Assembly (NCBI GenBank): GCA_019310535.1
Contig: JAFDED010000003.1
Coordinates: 45,727 to 109,726 of the forward strand
Reading direction: 5' to 3'
Source of the DNA: Deltaproteobacteria bacterium
GTDB lineage: Bacteria; Desulfobacterota; JAFDED01
DNA length: 64,000 nt
Shown: positions 51,301-58,441 of the stretch, piece by piece
Numbering within the stretch: the first letter of the stretch is position 1
Layout of the letters: each line of letters starts with the position of its first letter
Made by a program: the position numbers and the translations under genes
The notes under the pieces: model-generated
Database searches by the model: none
The model's input: only the letters and a program-made list of their open reading frames with translations
Told to the model about the DNA's origin: nothing

Positions 51301-52999
51301 ACAGGGGCAAGACTTGTGACAACTCAATTTTCCCTGTTTCCAGCACTCTCTGGATGGTCAGCAGCTTTCCCTTGGCGGTGAGGGTCTCGTCCCCTGTGGC
51401 CCGATAGATCGGGCACCTGGCAACGCAATTCCCGCATTGTGCGCAGGAGAAGATGTCGTTGGATATTTCTTCGAGCCCTCCGGGGATCAACGGAGCGCGC
51501 AACCGGAGGGCTTTAGCCGGGATAATGGAAAACAGCTTAAACAAAAGCCACTGGCTGGCTGACAGCCCGAGGTTATAAATGCCCGAATGGAACAACGTTT
51601 TCTGGAGAGGGCCGAAATTCCCCGAAAAGCCAAAAAACTTCCCCGGGTTAAGGATGCCGGCAGGATCCACCTTTTTCTTGTATTGAATCAATTCTTTCAG
51701 TTCATTTTGCGGGAAGAGGTCGCGCAGAAAAGGCGTGTTCCATATTCCAAGGCCATACGGCTTTCCGCCGTGAGACTGGATTGCCAGCCTGAGCATCATG
51801 GGGATCATCAGTAGATCAGCATAAAAGATCGCTTTACGATGATCAGTGGTCAACATGGCTAATAACAGGACATGCCCGGAGTCAACCAGGTGAGAAATGC
51901 AGTAAAAAGTCACGCCCAGCCTTTGTCCCCATTCGGTGATTTTTTCGTGGTATGGCACAACCTGAGCCAACGGAAGAATCACTTCGTTGGCTAACAACGA
52001 CGGCCCAAGGCGCTTGATGGACATTGGGAAAAAACGCTCCTCCCACAGATATGAAGCTGATTCCTCGTCCCCGGGGAGAATTCCCTGCTCATCGAGATAA
52101 GCCTCAAATACGCGCGCTTTTTCACCATCGGCGAACGTCACCAGCACTACATCCCGTTCGTCAATGGACATCCTGCCATCGGATTGTGCCTTCAAGGCGC
52201 GGATGATTTCGTAATGTTTGACAATGACGGCCTCGGGCCTCAGAGTGCGGTGAAGGACCAACCGCTGTACGAAAGCATATGCGTCGGTCAACTTCTCGAA
52301 GGGAACAACAAATGGATACCAACGGGGAGGCATTTGGGCCACTTGGATCGTGGACTTTACGATAATGCCCATTTGTCCCTCGGTGGAGAGGAAATAGGCC
52401 GTTTCGGGATCTCCGGCCTCAAGTTCCCTAACGTTTCCCTCTGGTGTTACCGCCCGCAGAGAGATCAACTGGTTTCGCACCGGTCCATGGCGGAATGTAC
52501 CCAACCCGATTCCGCCGGTGGCCATCCAGCCAATGAGGGTGCCACCCTTTCCCGAGGGCATGGTGAGCATGGTCATGCCGCGGCCTTGAAGCTCCCGTTG
52601 TATCTCGATGAACCGCGCACCAGGCCCCACCGTCAACCGGGCGGCTTGAGCATCCACCTGGATGGTGTCCATCAACCCAAGGTCGATCAGGAATCCGCCA
52701 CTGGAAGGGACGGCCCCTCCGTATCCCCATGTTCCAGCCCCACGGATGGTCAAAGGTATTTTGTTCTCCCGGGCAAATGCAAAGATCTCAAGAAGGTGCT
52801 CTTCCGCAGTGGGCTGGAGAATCAGGTCCGGCACACTCTTGAGCAGGAGGTCACGAATAATGGGAGGGATATCCACATTCAGATCATGGCGGAAATATTC
52901 CAGCTTTTCCCTGTTATCCACGACCTTCAAATCGGGATATCGGCGAAAAATTCCCTCGAAAGCTTTTCTCCAGGCAGATTGACGATTCTGATTTTTCAC
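45365..52999 (-). CDS. Giant fusion: FAD oxidase, Fe-S modules, glutamate-synthase FMN barrels, amidotransferase and GXGXG domain
   Basis: One open frame of 2544 codons with no internal stop. Residues 1-480 are a GlcD-like PCMH FAD oxidase (TIRGAGTWGYGG, PSGKGGTLIGWMATGG). Residues 519-580 are a GlcF-like cysteine region (CAQCGNCVARCP at 519, CLRCGRCDEEC at 569), and 654-700 a two-cluster ferredoxin (CIHCGTCVDAC, CRGCGACLERC). About 715-1140 is a degenerate GltS-type barrel, and 1180-1590 a fuller FMN/glutamate synthase barrel (LDTGEGGYP, LDGPRGGTGAAPD) with Cys1555, Cys1561 and Cys1565 for a 3Fe-4S cluster. A class II glutamine amidotransferase starts at Cys1668 (SSDCGVAAVVS), and a GltB-like GXGXG helix lies about 2320-2480. 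The start is GTG 52999 with a distant GGAGAG. Order differs from GltB, where the amidotransferase is first. It probably transfers electrons from a hydroxy acid or ferredoxin to glutamate formation, which is inferred. An internal ATG at 48073 has GAGG upstream and could yield a separate 902-residue chain. Confidence 0.85.
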   Translation of the reverse strand: MKNQNRQSAWRKAFEGIFRRYPDLKVVDNREKLEYFRHDLNVDIPPIIRDLLLKSVPDLILQPTAEEHLLEIFAFARENKIPLTIRGAGTWGYGGAVPSSGGFLIDLGLMDTIQVDAQAARLTVGPGARFIEIQRELQGRGMTMLTMPSGKGGTLIGWMATGGIGLGTFRHGPVRNQLISLRAVTPEGNVRELEAGDPETAYFLSTEGQMGIIVKSTIQVAQMPPRWYPFVVPFEKLTDAYAFVQRLVLHRTLRPEAVIVKHYEIIRALKAQSDGRMSIDERDVVLVTFADGEKARVFEAYLDEQGILPGDEESASYLWEERFFPMSIKRLGPSLLANEVILPLAQVVPYHEKITEWGQRLGVTFYCISHLVDSGHVLLLAMLTTDHRKAIFYADLLMIPMMLRLAIQSHGGKPYGLGIWNTPFLRDLFPQNELKELIQYKKKVDPAGILNPGKFFGFSGNFGPLQKTLFHSGIYNLGLSASQWLLFKLFSIIPAKALRLRAPLIPGGLEEISNDIFSCAQCGNCVARCPIYRATGDETLTAKGKLLTIQRVLETGKIELSQVLPLYYCLRCGRCDEECQVHLKHRHLFDELEKYLARYVDFPIQEVTRFIREVESSREFRQFLDVIHTGFDQKIREQRNTFPTYRVLIDDELCIHCGTCVDACIYGVRKRDESDPRLVLVEDDLLCRGCGACLERCPQIAAGQPATSVELHPCFLDMDDPYWNAHVVSHIDLEATTGRIPVSGTGQGDQHRGFGNDGIRFGHFHIVGPAQNLLYESTADAIAIHLGRRPKYLVFDGDRPDNSAPSLVSLKTPIILDVMPMEGGDALLDSALEAAIRMGTRMTVRLEEMDRYGSTIGDRIDALILRLTTHDVKRLMNGNQWPEARRYRFPDLVEIEVDNGAPEWMDKLPGLFSESVVLCAVMKVENNHVDSDLRPTPEFERKLETLFHSPFDAVCLTSDYDPVKQYYLTTDAVPALHRFLIEKKLRHRFSILAAGGIRSAADVQKTVQRGANGVKIDWPVLLAADPLARQRFLRGEDINIQHDRAALANRIAKLIRVWNIQIIEVLGASGFKDIKKTVGEENRLLIFDDLEERIYDIFRSHSRIVRNRQCNRERIQRDGDLARRGLRYSELRDMVQPTESPHRFYHSNLAPPCYRIFDLDHVWPASLISSVGRMASGDRQALLLANTEERGDLGDGFDDMNVLFSKDPDGIPEEKLDEVGTALQISPGLQLRGPFIGAGMSVGSIGPGTWRARVLATRSFGSQLDTGEGGYPTIFILDSEWNPLDLSEQQVALLGNLMEERTLVPLQELIHRLHQQGFDRSSEYKAILETLSRYPASMPVQFVPIVTPEDEPYISTELKTGLFGVTKETIRRARRVVIAYSQGAKQGIGGHLLGRKVFGLVSSLRGVSEGVSLISPFPFHNCYSIEDVKAFIDAVRMINRRVAICIKVSPSPDIEFIVSGLARIAKDNRMVIEVWLDGPRGGTGAAPDIIKGQMGMHMEYAVPICHEKLMDDGLRDYVVFMGSGGFRTWGDVIKGIALGLDGVILGTADLVAIGCVRDRNCESGCRSGISTSDPKMQVLRDVELNTRQIINYRAILQAQVIRALAGLDLNDIRELRGRYDCIEWPQLEERIHKRRRRREVVRMQDKTAEIPSPTRHITTKHVGESSDCGVAAVVSNRVIPGHVMDLMLERMANRGMDGVGIWKGGCYPLHPDHYALHVMIKGVLQPDVEREYLASEPGITPEEARRRARREVMTQRRCMMGEILEQYFKGLQLDDFDGDLVQNFEFLEKYRIPCRRDEKGQEQDFRCFGEKDPCDVFRFFVRVRPEELYRFIENDLLTDSAWPPRLIRYPELNFENYRDNREFLQEAEDEYIYRLARRITRENYTEATPKKAAVLSCGKNSGCWKSDGRHIPWELPDAPVNIIHRRLATGSVVDQMNAHPFAELHTALTHNGETTNYRTMLNRVSQFDLTPLAQTDTAVASLKLHLLSQYLRYPFDALVESFSPTTGWHFTQLPPEMRERFQRVQEVELESAPDGPYQYLCGRIDPYRRVIERLDIIDPSLLRPNVAMLYDDGESFVSIICSEKQGSDAGMQELHRLGILRSTVPARTFTVTTGMVSRLFYDEEGRITGHEVLDKFGRPVEIPRGTLPSQEQVHPMAEADTGELESDPAAFVRERLPGWGFGEFKAALDQVERRFSSLRAVEELTRIHDRLTGWETGGKDRGALIHIMRQRIDAILDGLGVLHAGGDGAVRVTMAAAGDLEPPEEAGQVLVVDSRGFRSEGVDTLRVLGCFLDHAHELGWRKFIIYRAEGQRGIAMGMGRGQTPGVEVDIHGSPGEYCGAFNMGAVVRVHGHAQNFTGMVMHSGKLEIHGDVGKVVGYAAKGGVFNILGNVVDRSWVCAVSDPHGPGLQVNLVGTACEHLCQALMGGSVLVLGLFRGSDGLLRRMHTPYGGAKVLAGASAGEVIFCDSLGKLDDAQLQGSMTRPIDERKWLDIVDRLMSLESAFALGFRRENGKITAFLDGHRQEIVPEDFRWILPMGELEGYH

Positions 53000-53372
53000 T
53001 GTGCTAAATCACTCTCCGTATTTGGCGGATATCTTTCCGTGGCTAACATCTCGACTCGCGTAGTGAGCCTGTGCAGCATACAAACATTGGTGAAACATAA
53101 TGGGATTTAAGGAAGACGAAATACCCTGCACTCCGCATAAAACCGGTACTATTGCCGGGCACTTGAGCGAGCTCACGTATTATCCTCGTGTTAATACATT
53201 CTCATCCGCTACCCGAATCCTTGGACGCATGGATTGGCGACCTATGCGTGCGAAATTTACCCTTCTTCTTCAGTAGCGCCCGGTTAAAATGTTTGCCATT
53301 TTCCCAAAATGTCCACAAATTGGGCGTTAAAGGATAATCCTTCATGCTGGAGGCATGATTTTTATCGATTTA
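53000..53372. other. Intergenic region upstream of the giant gene
   Basis: No clear sigma-70 or sigma-54 promoter was identified for the giant gene. The stretch contains TGAGCGAGCTCA (about 53164-53175) and an insertion-end-like AGTAGCGCCCGGTTAA at 53272-53287, similar to 4935-4950. No credible gene. Confidence 0.4.
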
Positions 53373-53870
53373 TGGTGCCTTAAAGCGCTGTCCGATTGGA
53401 AAGCAAACCGGATTCTCTTGACCTTGGATACTGTTTCGTTCATGAAGTTCATGGATGTTATGTTCATTATAGTGCAATAACTCTTTCAAAACAATATCTG
53501 TGTGTTGGCCCAATCCAGGGGCGGTCACAGCGGGAACTTTTTTATCTGCGACATCCTGAAAGGCGATTTTGCAAACATACGCTTCCCTGCAATGGGGTCG
53601 TCTATCTCCATTAACATTTTGCGTATTTTTAGATGCGGTCAATTGGCCACATCTTTAACATTTTGAGCCGGCCCTGCAGGAACCCCGTGCTTAAAGAGCG
53701 TTTCAACGACCTCATCCTTTGTTCTCGCCTTCATCCATTTTTGAATGATGGGTTCGAGAAACTTTTTGTTTTTAACTCTCTCATTTCCATTAATAGTCTT
53801 GGAATTTTCAATTAAGTCCTCCGCACTTGCGTTGCTTATGGAGACACCTTCGTTATCCCGATGCCTTAAA
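53373..53870 (-). pseudogene. CaiB/BaiF family CoA-transferase remnant (C-terminal part)
   Basis: Minus-strand reading from about 53870 gives DNEGVSISNASAEDLIEN, then ARTKDEVVETLFKHGVPAG and PAQNVKDVAN, the classic class III CoA-transferase C-terminal region. A TGA interrupts the frame just after VAN; it then resumes with PHLKIRKMLMEIDDPIAGKR. A frame shift follows before VTAPGLGQHTDIVLKELL, the family ending, and the stop at the 53373 end. At least one stop and one frame shift, plus loss of the N-terminal two thirds with the catalytic Asp, make it a pseudogene. An MFS carrier gene follows closely, so it may be debris of a formerly intact CoA-ester pathway locus. Confidence 0.7.
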
Positions 53871-53917
53871 TGAGCCCATGAAAGTTGCGGTACGTCCTGC
53901 TTGGTGGCTCAGCTTGA

Positions 53918-55165
53918 TCACTCTGCACCCTCCTTCGAGCTTTTTCTCAGGCGCAGGGAAAGACAAGCCCCCAGCAGGGAGACTCCGCCAGCCAAGAAAA
54001 AGGGCTTGGTAAAAGAACTGGTCGCGTCAGCCAGGTACCCGCCAACGCTCGGCCCCAAGGCCTGCCCAACACCAAAGAACAGGGTGATGAAACCAAGACC
54101 AGCTGGTGCCAACTTGGGGCCGACATAATCCCCGGCAGCAGCGGCCATGATAGTGGGGATGCTCCAGGCGGTCAGGCCAAAGACGACTGCTGACAGGTAA
54201 AAGCCGGCCTGGTTTTGGACAAAAGCAAAGATGAGATAAGAAACAGCCAGGATGAGATAGGCCAGGGCCGCCCCCGTCCCCCGTCCCATTTTATCCGAAA
54301 TCCCTCCCCAGATGACTCCACAGAAGATGCTCAGCCCGCCAACTAAAGCCCAGAGCCCGCCAGCCTGACCGGGGCTGAGCTTCACCTCCTTGACCAGGTA
54401 GGCGGCGAAAAAGGTCATATAGATGATATAGGAGAAGCCGTACATGAAGTACACCAGACCCAAATACCAGACCACACCGACTTTATAGATGCTGCCCCAA
54501 TCCATGGCATCGGATGTTGCCTTTGGCGCAGTGTCGATGGGCTCGTCTTTTTTTACCCCCACCTGACGAAGCCCCATTTCGTCCGGTCGACTGCGGATAA
54601 AGAGGACGGCCGCTGCGGCGATCAACATAACCAATCCCCCCAGGTAATACCAGGCGAAACGCCATCCTTCTATGCCGTAGGCTTCCAAAATTAGGGGCAC
54701 AATCAGCCCGGCGATCATGGTCCCGCCGCCGATGCCGGCCGAGACGATCCCGGTGGCAAACCCCCGGCGGTTTACGGCAAACCACGCCGAACCCAGGGCC
54801 ATAGCCGGCACATAGGCGGCCCCGTTGCCTAAACCGGTCAGGAGCCGCATGGCAAAGGCGAAACCAAAGCCCTGCGCCAGTCCGGTCATGATCATGGTTA
54901 TCGCCATCAGGACCAATGCCAGCGCAATCACCAGCCGGGTCCCGAAGCGGGCGGCCAGGAAACCACCGACCAGTGCCATGAACAGATAACCAATAAAATT
55001 GCCCGTGCCCAAAAGACCCAGTTGGGTATAGTTTAAGTGAAGCCCATCTTTCATGGCCGGTAGGATGAGAGTGTAAGACATCCGGCCGAAGCCATGCGCC
55101 CCAACGGTCACCAGGAGGCCGGTGAAAACGATTACCCAACCGTAATGCAGTCTCCCCTTGTCCAT
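53918..55165 (-). CDS. Major facilitator superfamily transporter
   Basis: This 415-residue membrane protein has about 12 transmembrane helices in two halves with a charged central loop near residue 195-215 (RSRPDEMGLRQVGVKKDE). Features include HYGWVIVFTGLLVTVGAHGFGR at the start, the motif-A-like ALVGGFLAARFGTRLVI and GVIWGGISDKMGRG. The type resembles the YbfB/YjiJ or oxalate-formate antiporter group that carries organic anions. GGAG precedes ATG 55165. The substrate is unknown; neighbouring CoA-transferase debris and an enolase-superfamily enzyme suggest a carboxylate. Confidence 0.85.
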   Translation of the reverse strand: MDKGRLHYGWVIVFTGLLVTVGAHGFGRMSYTLILPAMKDGLHLNYTQLGLLGTGNFIGYLFMALVGGFLAARFGTRLVIALALVLMAITMIMTGLAQGFGFAFAMRLLTGLGNGAAYVPAMALGSAWFAVNRRGFATGIVSAGIGGGTMIAGLIVPLILEAYGIEGWRFAWYYLGGLVMLIAAAAVLFIRSRPDEMGLRQVGVKKDEPIDTAPKATSDAMDWGSIYKVGVVWYLGLVYFMYGFSYIIYMTFFAAYLVKEVKLSPGQAGGLWALVGGLSIFCGVIWGGISDKMGRGTGAALAYLILAVSYLIFAFVQNQAGFYLSAVVFGLTAWSIPTIMAAAAGDYVGPKLAPAGLGFITLFFGVGQALGPSVGGYLADATSSFTKPFFLAGGVSLLGACLSLRLRKSSKEGAE

Positions 55166-55633
55166 TAGTTACTCCAATGCAAAGTTGTTCTTCAATTCAA
55201 CACAAATCACCCCAAAAGGTGATCCCCACCGCTGCATTCGCGAAATTCTTTTTTGAACCTCCCTTCTCTCTTGGAAGAAGCAACAATTTATATCGCATTT
55301 GATGTCAGGGCGGCCGTACCAATTTTCGCTTTTTCGTAAAATTCGACTAGAATTCAAGTGCACCCCATTTAATGCGCTGTAATATATGCTCCGGTTTCTT
55401 TCTCAAGTGGTGCAGGTCAAGGCAATTGATTATCACTATCAGGGGTCAGGAGAGGAGTTGGAGGAAGGCCAGCAAGAGCTGTGCAAGAGAAAATTGCACC
55501 GGTTTGAGGCGGCATAGAAAACCCGAGCCTCTGGCCCAGATCAAACCCAGTAAAGTGAGTATTCCTTCTAACAATAAGAATTCCGCCTTAGCATTATAAT
55601 ACTGGAGCTTTGTTACGCCTCATGGCAACATTA
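55166..55633. other. Intergenic region, no feature recognised
   Basis: The 468 bases between the MFS gene and the enolase-superfamily gene, both on the minus strand, carry no convincing gene, known RNA or clear promoter. Confidence 0.4.
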
Positions 55634-56767
55634 CTAAGAAACAGCATATTTCTTAATCTTTTCCCCATCGAGCTCGACCCCCAATCCGGGGCCGGGCAAA
55701 GCAACAACGTATCCTTCCATTCTTGATATATCTTCGTACGTGACCACTTTTTCTGTCACATCGTCTATCTTGGATTGAGAAGCTGGAGCACACCCTTCAG
55801 ATCCTAACCCCATTTGAGCCTGAGCTGTGGATGTCGCGAAATGCCGACAGGCCTGTCTGCCAATTTCGTAAGTATTGGCTCCCCCCACAATACACGGAAT
55901 ACCTGCTGATTCTGCCAGTGCAGCGATTTTCTTAGACCTGAAAAGACCTCCATTTTTCGAAATCTTAATATTCAAGATGTCCGCCGCTTCTTTCTCGATA
56001 ATCTTTTTAGCGCTTTCTAAAGTAGTGTTGCTTTCATCAGAGCTGATGGGAGTATCCACCGCCCGTGCCACCCGTGCCATACCGTCTATGTCCCAGCGTT
56101 TAACCGGTTCTTCAACGAACTCGGGATCGTATTTCTCCATCCGTCTGATGATTTTTATAGCTTGATCCGGCCTATAAGCTTCATTCGCATCCAGTCGAAT
56201 CTTGACCTCTGGACCAACAGCCTCCCTCACCAACTTCAGCCGTTCTATATCGTATTCAGGCTCATGTCCTATTTTAACCACAAGGGTTAAGTAACCCAGA
56301 CTTTTTCGAATCTCAGCCTGTTCAGCCATTTTTTCAGGTGTGTCGATGCTAAGAGTATAAGTAGCAAGAATCTTGGGCTTATATTCGCCTCCGAGCAGCT
56401 TATAAGCCGGCAGATCAAGCGCCTTGCCCATTATGTCCCAAAGTGCCAGATCAATCCCTGATTTTGCAATTAAATTTCTTGGTACAACAGCATCCATCTT
56501 TTTATGAATGAGCTCAATATCAAAGGGGCCTTCTCCAATGATTTCCGGAGCAAGATAATGATCGATCATAGGTTTTGTACTCTCAGGTGTTTCCTCTGAT
56601 ACCCCTCCTCCGGGAACGAAAGAGGATTCACCTATGCCGACAATACCGTCATCCGTCCATACCCAAACCACCACATTGCTGAAGGCCCTCAAGACCCCAT
56701 GGGAAAAGACGTACGGTGTTTCCACAGGTATCCTGACAATCTTCGTCTCGATTTTGGTTATCTTCAC
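55634..56767 (-). CDS. Mandelate racemase / muconate lactonizing enzyme family protein (enolase superfamily)
   Basis: This 377-residue protein has the enolase-superfamily capping domain (residues 1-125) and barrel. The metal ligands are Asp in KIRLDANEAY, Glu in EFVEEPVKRW and Asp in SSDESNTTL; a barrel Lys in LNIKISKNGGL is the second base. The first-base motif reads TLVVKIGHEP, keeping one Lys before IG but lacking the first Lys of the usual KxK. These enzymes abstract a proton alpha to a carboxylate in racemases, cycloisomerases or sugar-acid dehydratases. GTG 56767 gives the canonical MKITKIE start; GTG 56776 is possible but has poor SD spacing. The substrate is unassigned. Confidence 0.87.
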   Translation of the reverse strand: MKITKIETKIVRIPVETPYVFSHGVLRAFSNVVVWVWTDDGIVGIGESSFVPGGGVSEETPESTKPMIDHYLAPEIIGEGPFDIELIHKKMDAVVPRNLIAKSGIDLALWDIMGKALDLPAYKLLGGEYKPKILATYTLSIDTPEKMAEQAEIRKSLGYLTLVVKIGHEPEYDIERLKLVREAVGPEVKIRLDANEAYRPDQAIKIIRRMEKYDPEFVEEPVKRWDIDGMARVARAVDTPISSDESNTTLESAKKIIEKEAADILNIKISKNGGLFRSKKIAALAESAGIPCIVGGANTYEIGRQACRHFATSTAQAQMGLGSEGCAPASQSKIDDVTEKVVTYEDISRMEGYVVALPGPGLGVELDGEKIKKYAVS

Positions 56768-57002
56768 TTGTATCACATTCCTTTATTCAGGCGTCCAAAT
56801 CCTCACTGCCCTGTTAAATCCCCCATAATGCCATACTGAAAAGAACGCAACCTGGCATAAATCCATCCTTCCGAATTGAAATACTATAAACGCCTTGGCG
56901 CGTCTTCGTACAAAACGCCTGCAAAAGCTTACAATGAGTGTTTCTCTCGCCTATCTCCAGGTTTTGGATTCCTCATACGTCACCGGCCGTATGGGTAAAG
57001 GA

Positions 57003-57272
57003 TTAGTGCCAACTAATTCCTTTATTGGTGAGATATTCGTCAAGAATCCCCTCGATGAAATCCGAAAATTGTATCTGATGATCCATGGCCATTCTCCCCA
57101 AGGTTGCCAGCATCTTCCCGGGAATCTCCAGGGGCACGGTCCGGTAGTTCATCGTATGTTGCTTATCATACCATGTATTGATTTCTGCCATTCTGGCAGC
57201 ATGTTCTTCAGGGCTCAATTTCTCCTTGGCATACCATCCGGAGATCTCCAGGCGTTTTTTCCCTTCCTCCAT
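57003..57272 (-). CDS. Small protein of unknown function upstream of the enolase-superfamily gene
   Basis: This 89-residue protein has a strong TAGGAGGTCAAA site before ATG 57272. It contains LSPEEHAARMAEINTWYDK and a hydrophobic-patterned FSDFIEGILDEYLTNK, so it looks helical and soluble, without cysteines or membrane segments. No family was recognised. It starts nine bases after the DUF1847 gene stop and is probably cotranscribed with it. Confidence 0.6.
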   Translation of the reverse strand: MEEGKKRLEISGWYAKEKLSPEEHAARMAEINTWYDKQHTMNYRTVPLEIPGKMLATLGRMAMDHQIQFSDFIEGILDEYLTNKGISWH

Positions 57273-57281
57273 TTTGACCTC

Positions 57282-58049
57282 CTATCTTCCCCCGGTTTCT
57301 GACATGGGTTTTCCCAACCGGCCGTAATAGAAATTGCAAGGCGGATATCCTTGATAGAGTGCGGCGGCGGGATTATGTCCCGTTCGGCGATCCTTGACGA
57401 TGAGAGTCGTTACCGGCGCCTCGGAAACCCGGGTAAAAGAGATATCATGACCGAGGCAAAGGCCGACGATGACATTCAGATCCGTTTTTTCTTCATTCAT
57501 GATTAAAGCCTGGGCGATATTGTTGCAAATGGTTTCGAATGTAAACATTCTGACCTTTTCATCTTCCTGAATTCCGATCTCGCCTTTTTCAATAGCCCCG
57601 ACTTTGCAATTGACCTGAACCGTCTGGAATCCTCTGGCCTGAAACATTTCACTGAGAATTTTGGCCTCACCGATACAACCTATGCAGTGGGCGAATCCGA
57701 TCTTTTTATAGCCCATCATCTTGGAGAACATAATCAACTCTTCTACCCGGGTCATCTTCATGTTGATTTCCGTTCCCCCGGGAGGGGTCTGTGAAGACAT
57801 GCCTTCCAGCCTGGCCCCGGCCAATTGCATCTTTCGGTGGAAATGATCATTCATATAGATTTCCTTGGCCCTGGCAATGATGTCCGGATAGTTTTTTGTG
57901 GGACAGTCACCGGGTCCTTTGAGAATATCCCCGGGCTCTTTGGGCCAGCAGGCCATGACTGTGCAATGGTCGCATCTGGGTGATTTTCTTCCGTCCGGAA
58001 CTTCTTGCTCGGGAATATGCTTTGAATATTTAACCTTCTTTTTAGCCAT
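57282..58049 (-). CDS. DUF1847 family cysteine-rich protein
   Basis: This 255-residue protein matches the DUF1847 family, predicted metal-binding. Conserved cysteine segments are CDHCTVMACW, GDCPTKNYPD, FAHCIGCIGEA, VNCKVGAIEKGEIG and GLCLGHDISF, with a C-terminal VTTLIVKDRRTGHNPAAALYQ. The function is not known; the cysteine pattern suggests a metal or Fe-S site. A textbook AAAGGAGG lies before ATG 58049. It is followed by the small 89-residue gene. The plus-strand GntR gene diverges from it. Confidence 0.82.
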   Translation of the reverse strand: MAKKKVKYSKHIPEQEVPDGRKSPRCDHCTVMACWPKEPGDILKGPGDCPTKNYPDIIARAKEIYMNDHFHRKMQLAGARLEGMSSQTPPGGTEINMKMTRVEELIMFSKMMGYKKIGFAHCIGCIGEAKILSEMFQARGFQTVQVNCKVGAIEKGEIGIQEDEKVRMFTFETICNNIAQALIMNEEKTDLNVIVGLCLGHDISFTRVSEAPVTTLIVKDRRTGHNPAAALYQGYPPCNFYYGRLGKPMSETGGR

Positions 58050-58338
58050 TAAAACCTCCTTTCATAGTGCCTTATGCGTCAGCTTCACCCTGTGCGCCAA
58101 AATTGATTCCTTTCGCCTTAAGCATACCTTATCCGGCGACATATTGTCCGGCGTTTTATTATAGCGCCGGCCATTGGAGTCTGCAACAGAGTATCGGCCC
58201 TCCTCCAGTTCCTCCGCCCCGGAGCGGGAGGTAATCCCCCGGAGCCGCAATTACTCATTTTTCCTCTGAAAATTCGGAGGCGGCATGATCATATTGAAAT
58301 CATATTGAAATAATAATAACATAGAAATGAATTTTTAC

Positions 58339-58367
58339 TTGACAAATCGATGAAGCCCCAATAAATT
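58339..58367 (+). promoter_or_regulatory. Sigma-70-type promoter of the GntR gene
   Basis: TTGACA (58339-58344) and TAAATT (58362-58367) are separated by 17 bases. A FadR-like half-site GACCAGTT lies at 58399-58406, but its other half is not recognisable. The intergenic region (58050-58441) has no other feature, and the GntR ATG lacks a visible Shine-Dalgarno sequence. Confidence 0.5.
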
Positions 58368-58441
58368 GCATTAAATTATTTAATTTATCATATCATCAGA
58401 CCAGTTTTCAATTTTATAATAAATACGAATAATACATAACA

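Noticed and set aside
50360..51319. 319-codon plus-strand frame
   Set aside because: It lies fully antisense to the Fe-S and barrel part of the giant gene, has no recognisable domain, and is explained by the codon bias of the opposite strand.
52184..53110. 308-codon plus-strand frame
   Set aside because: Antisense to the FAD oxidase module of the giant gene; no domain or ribosome site.
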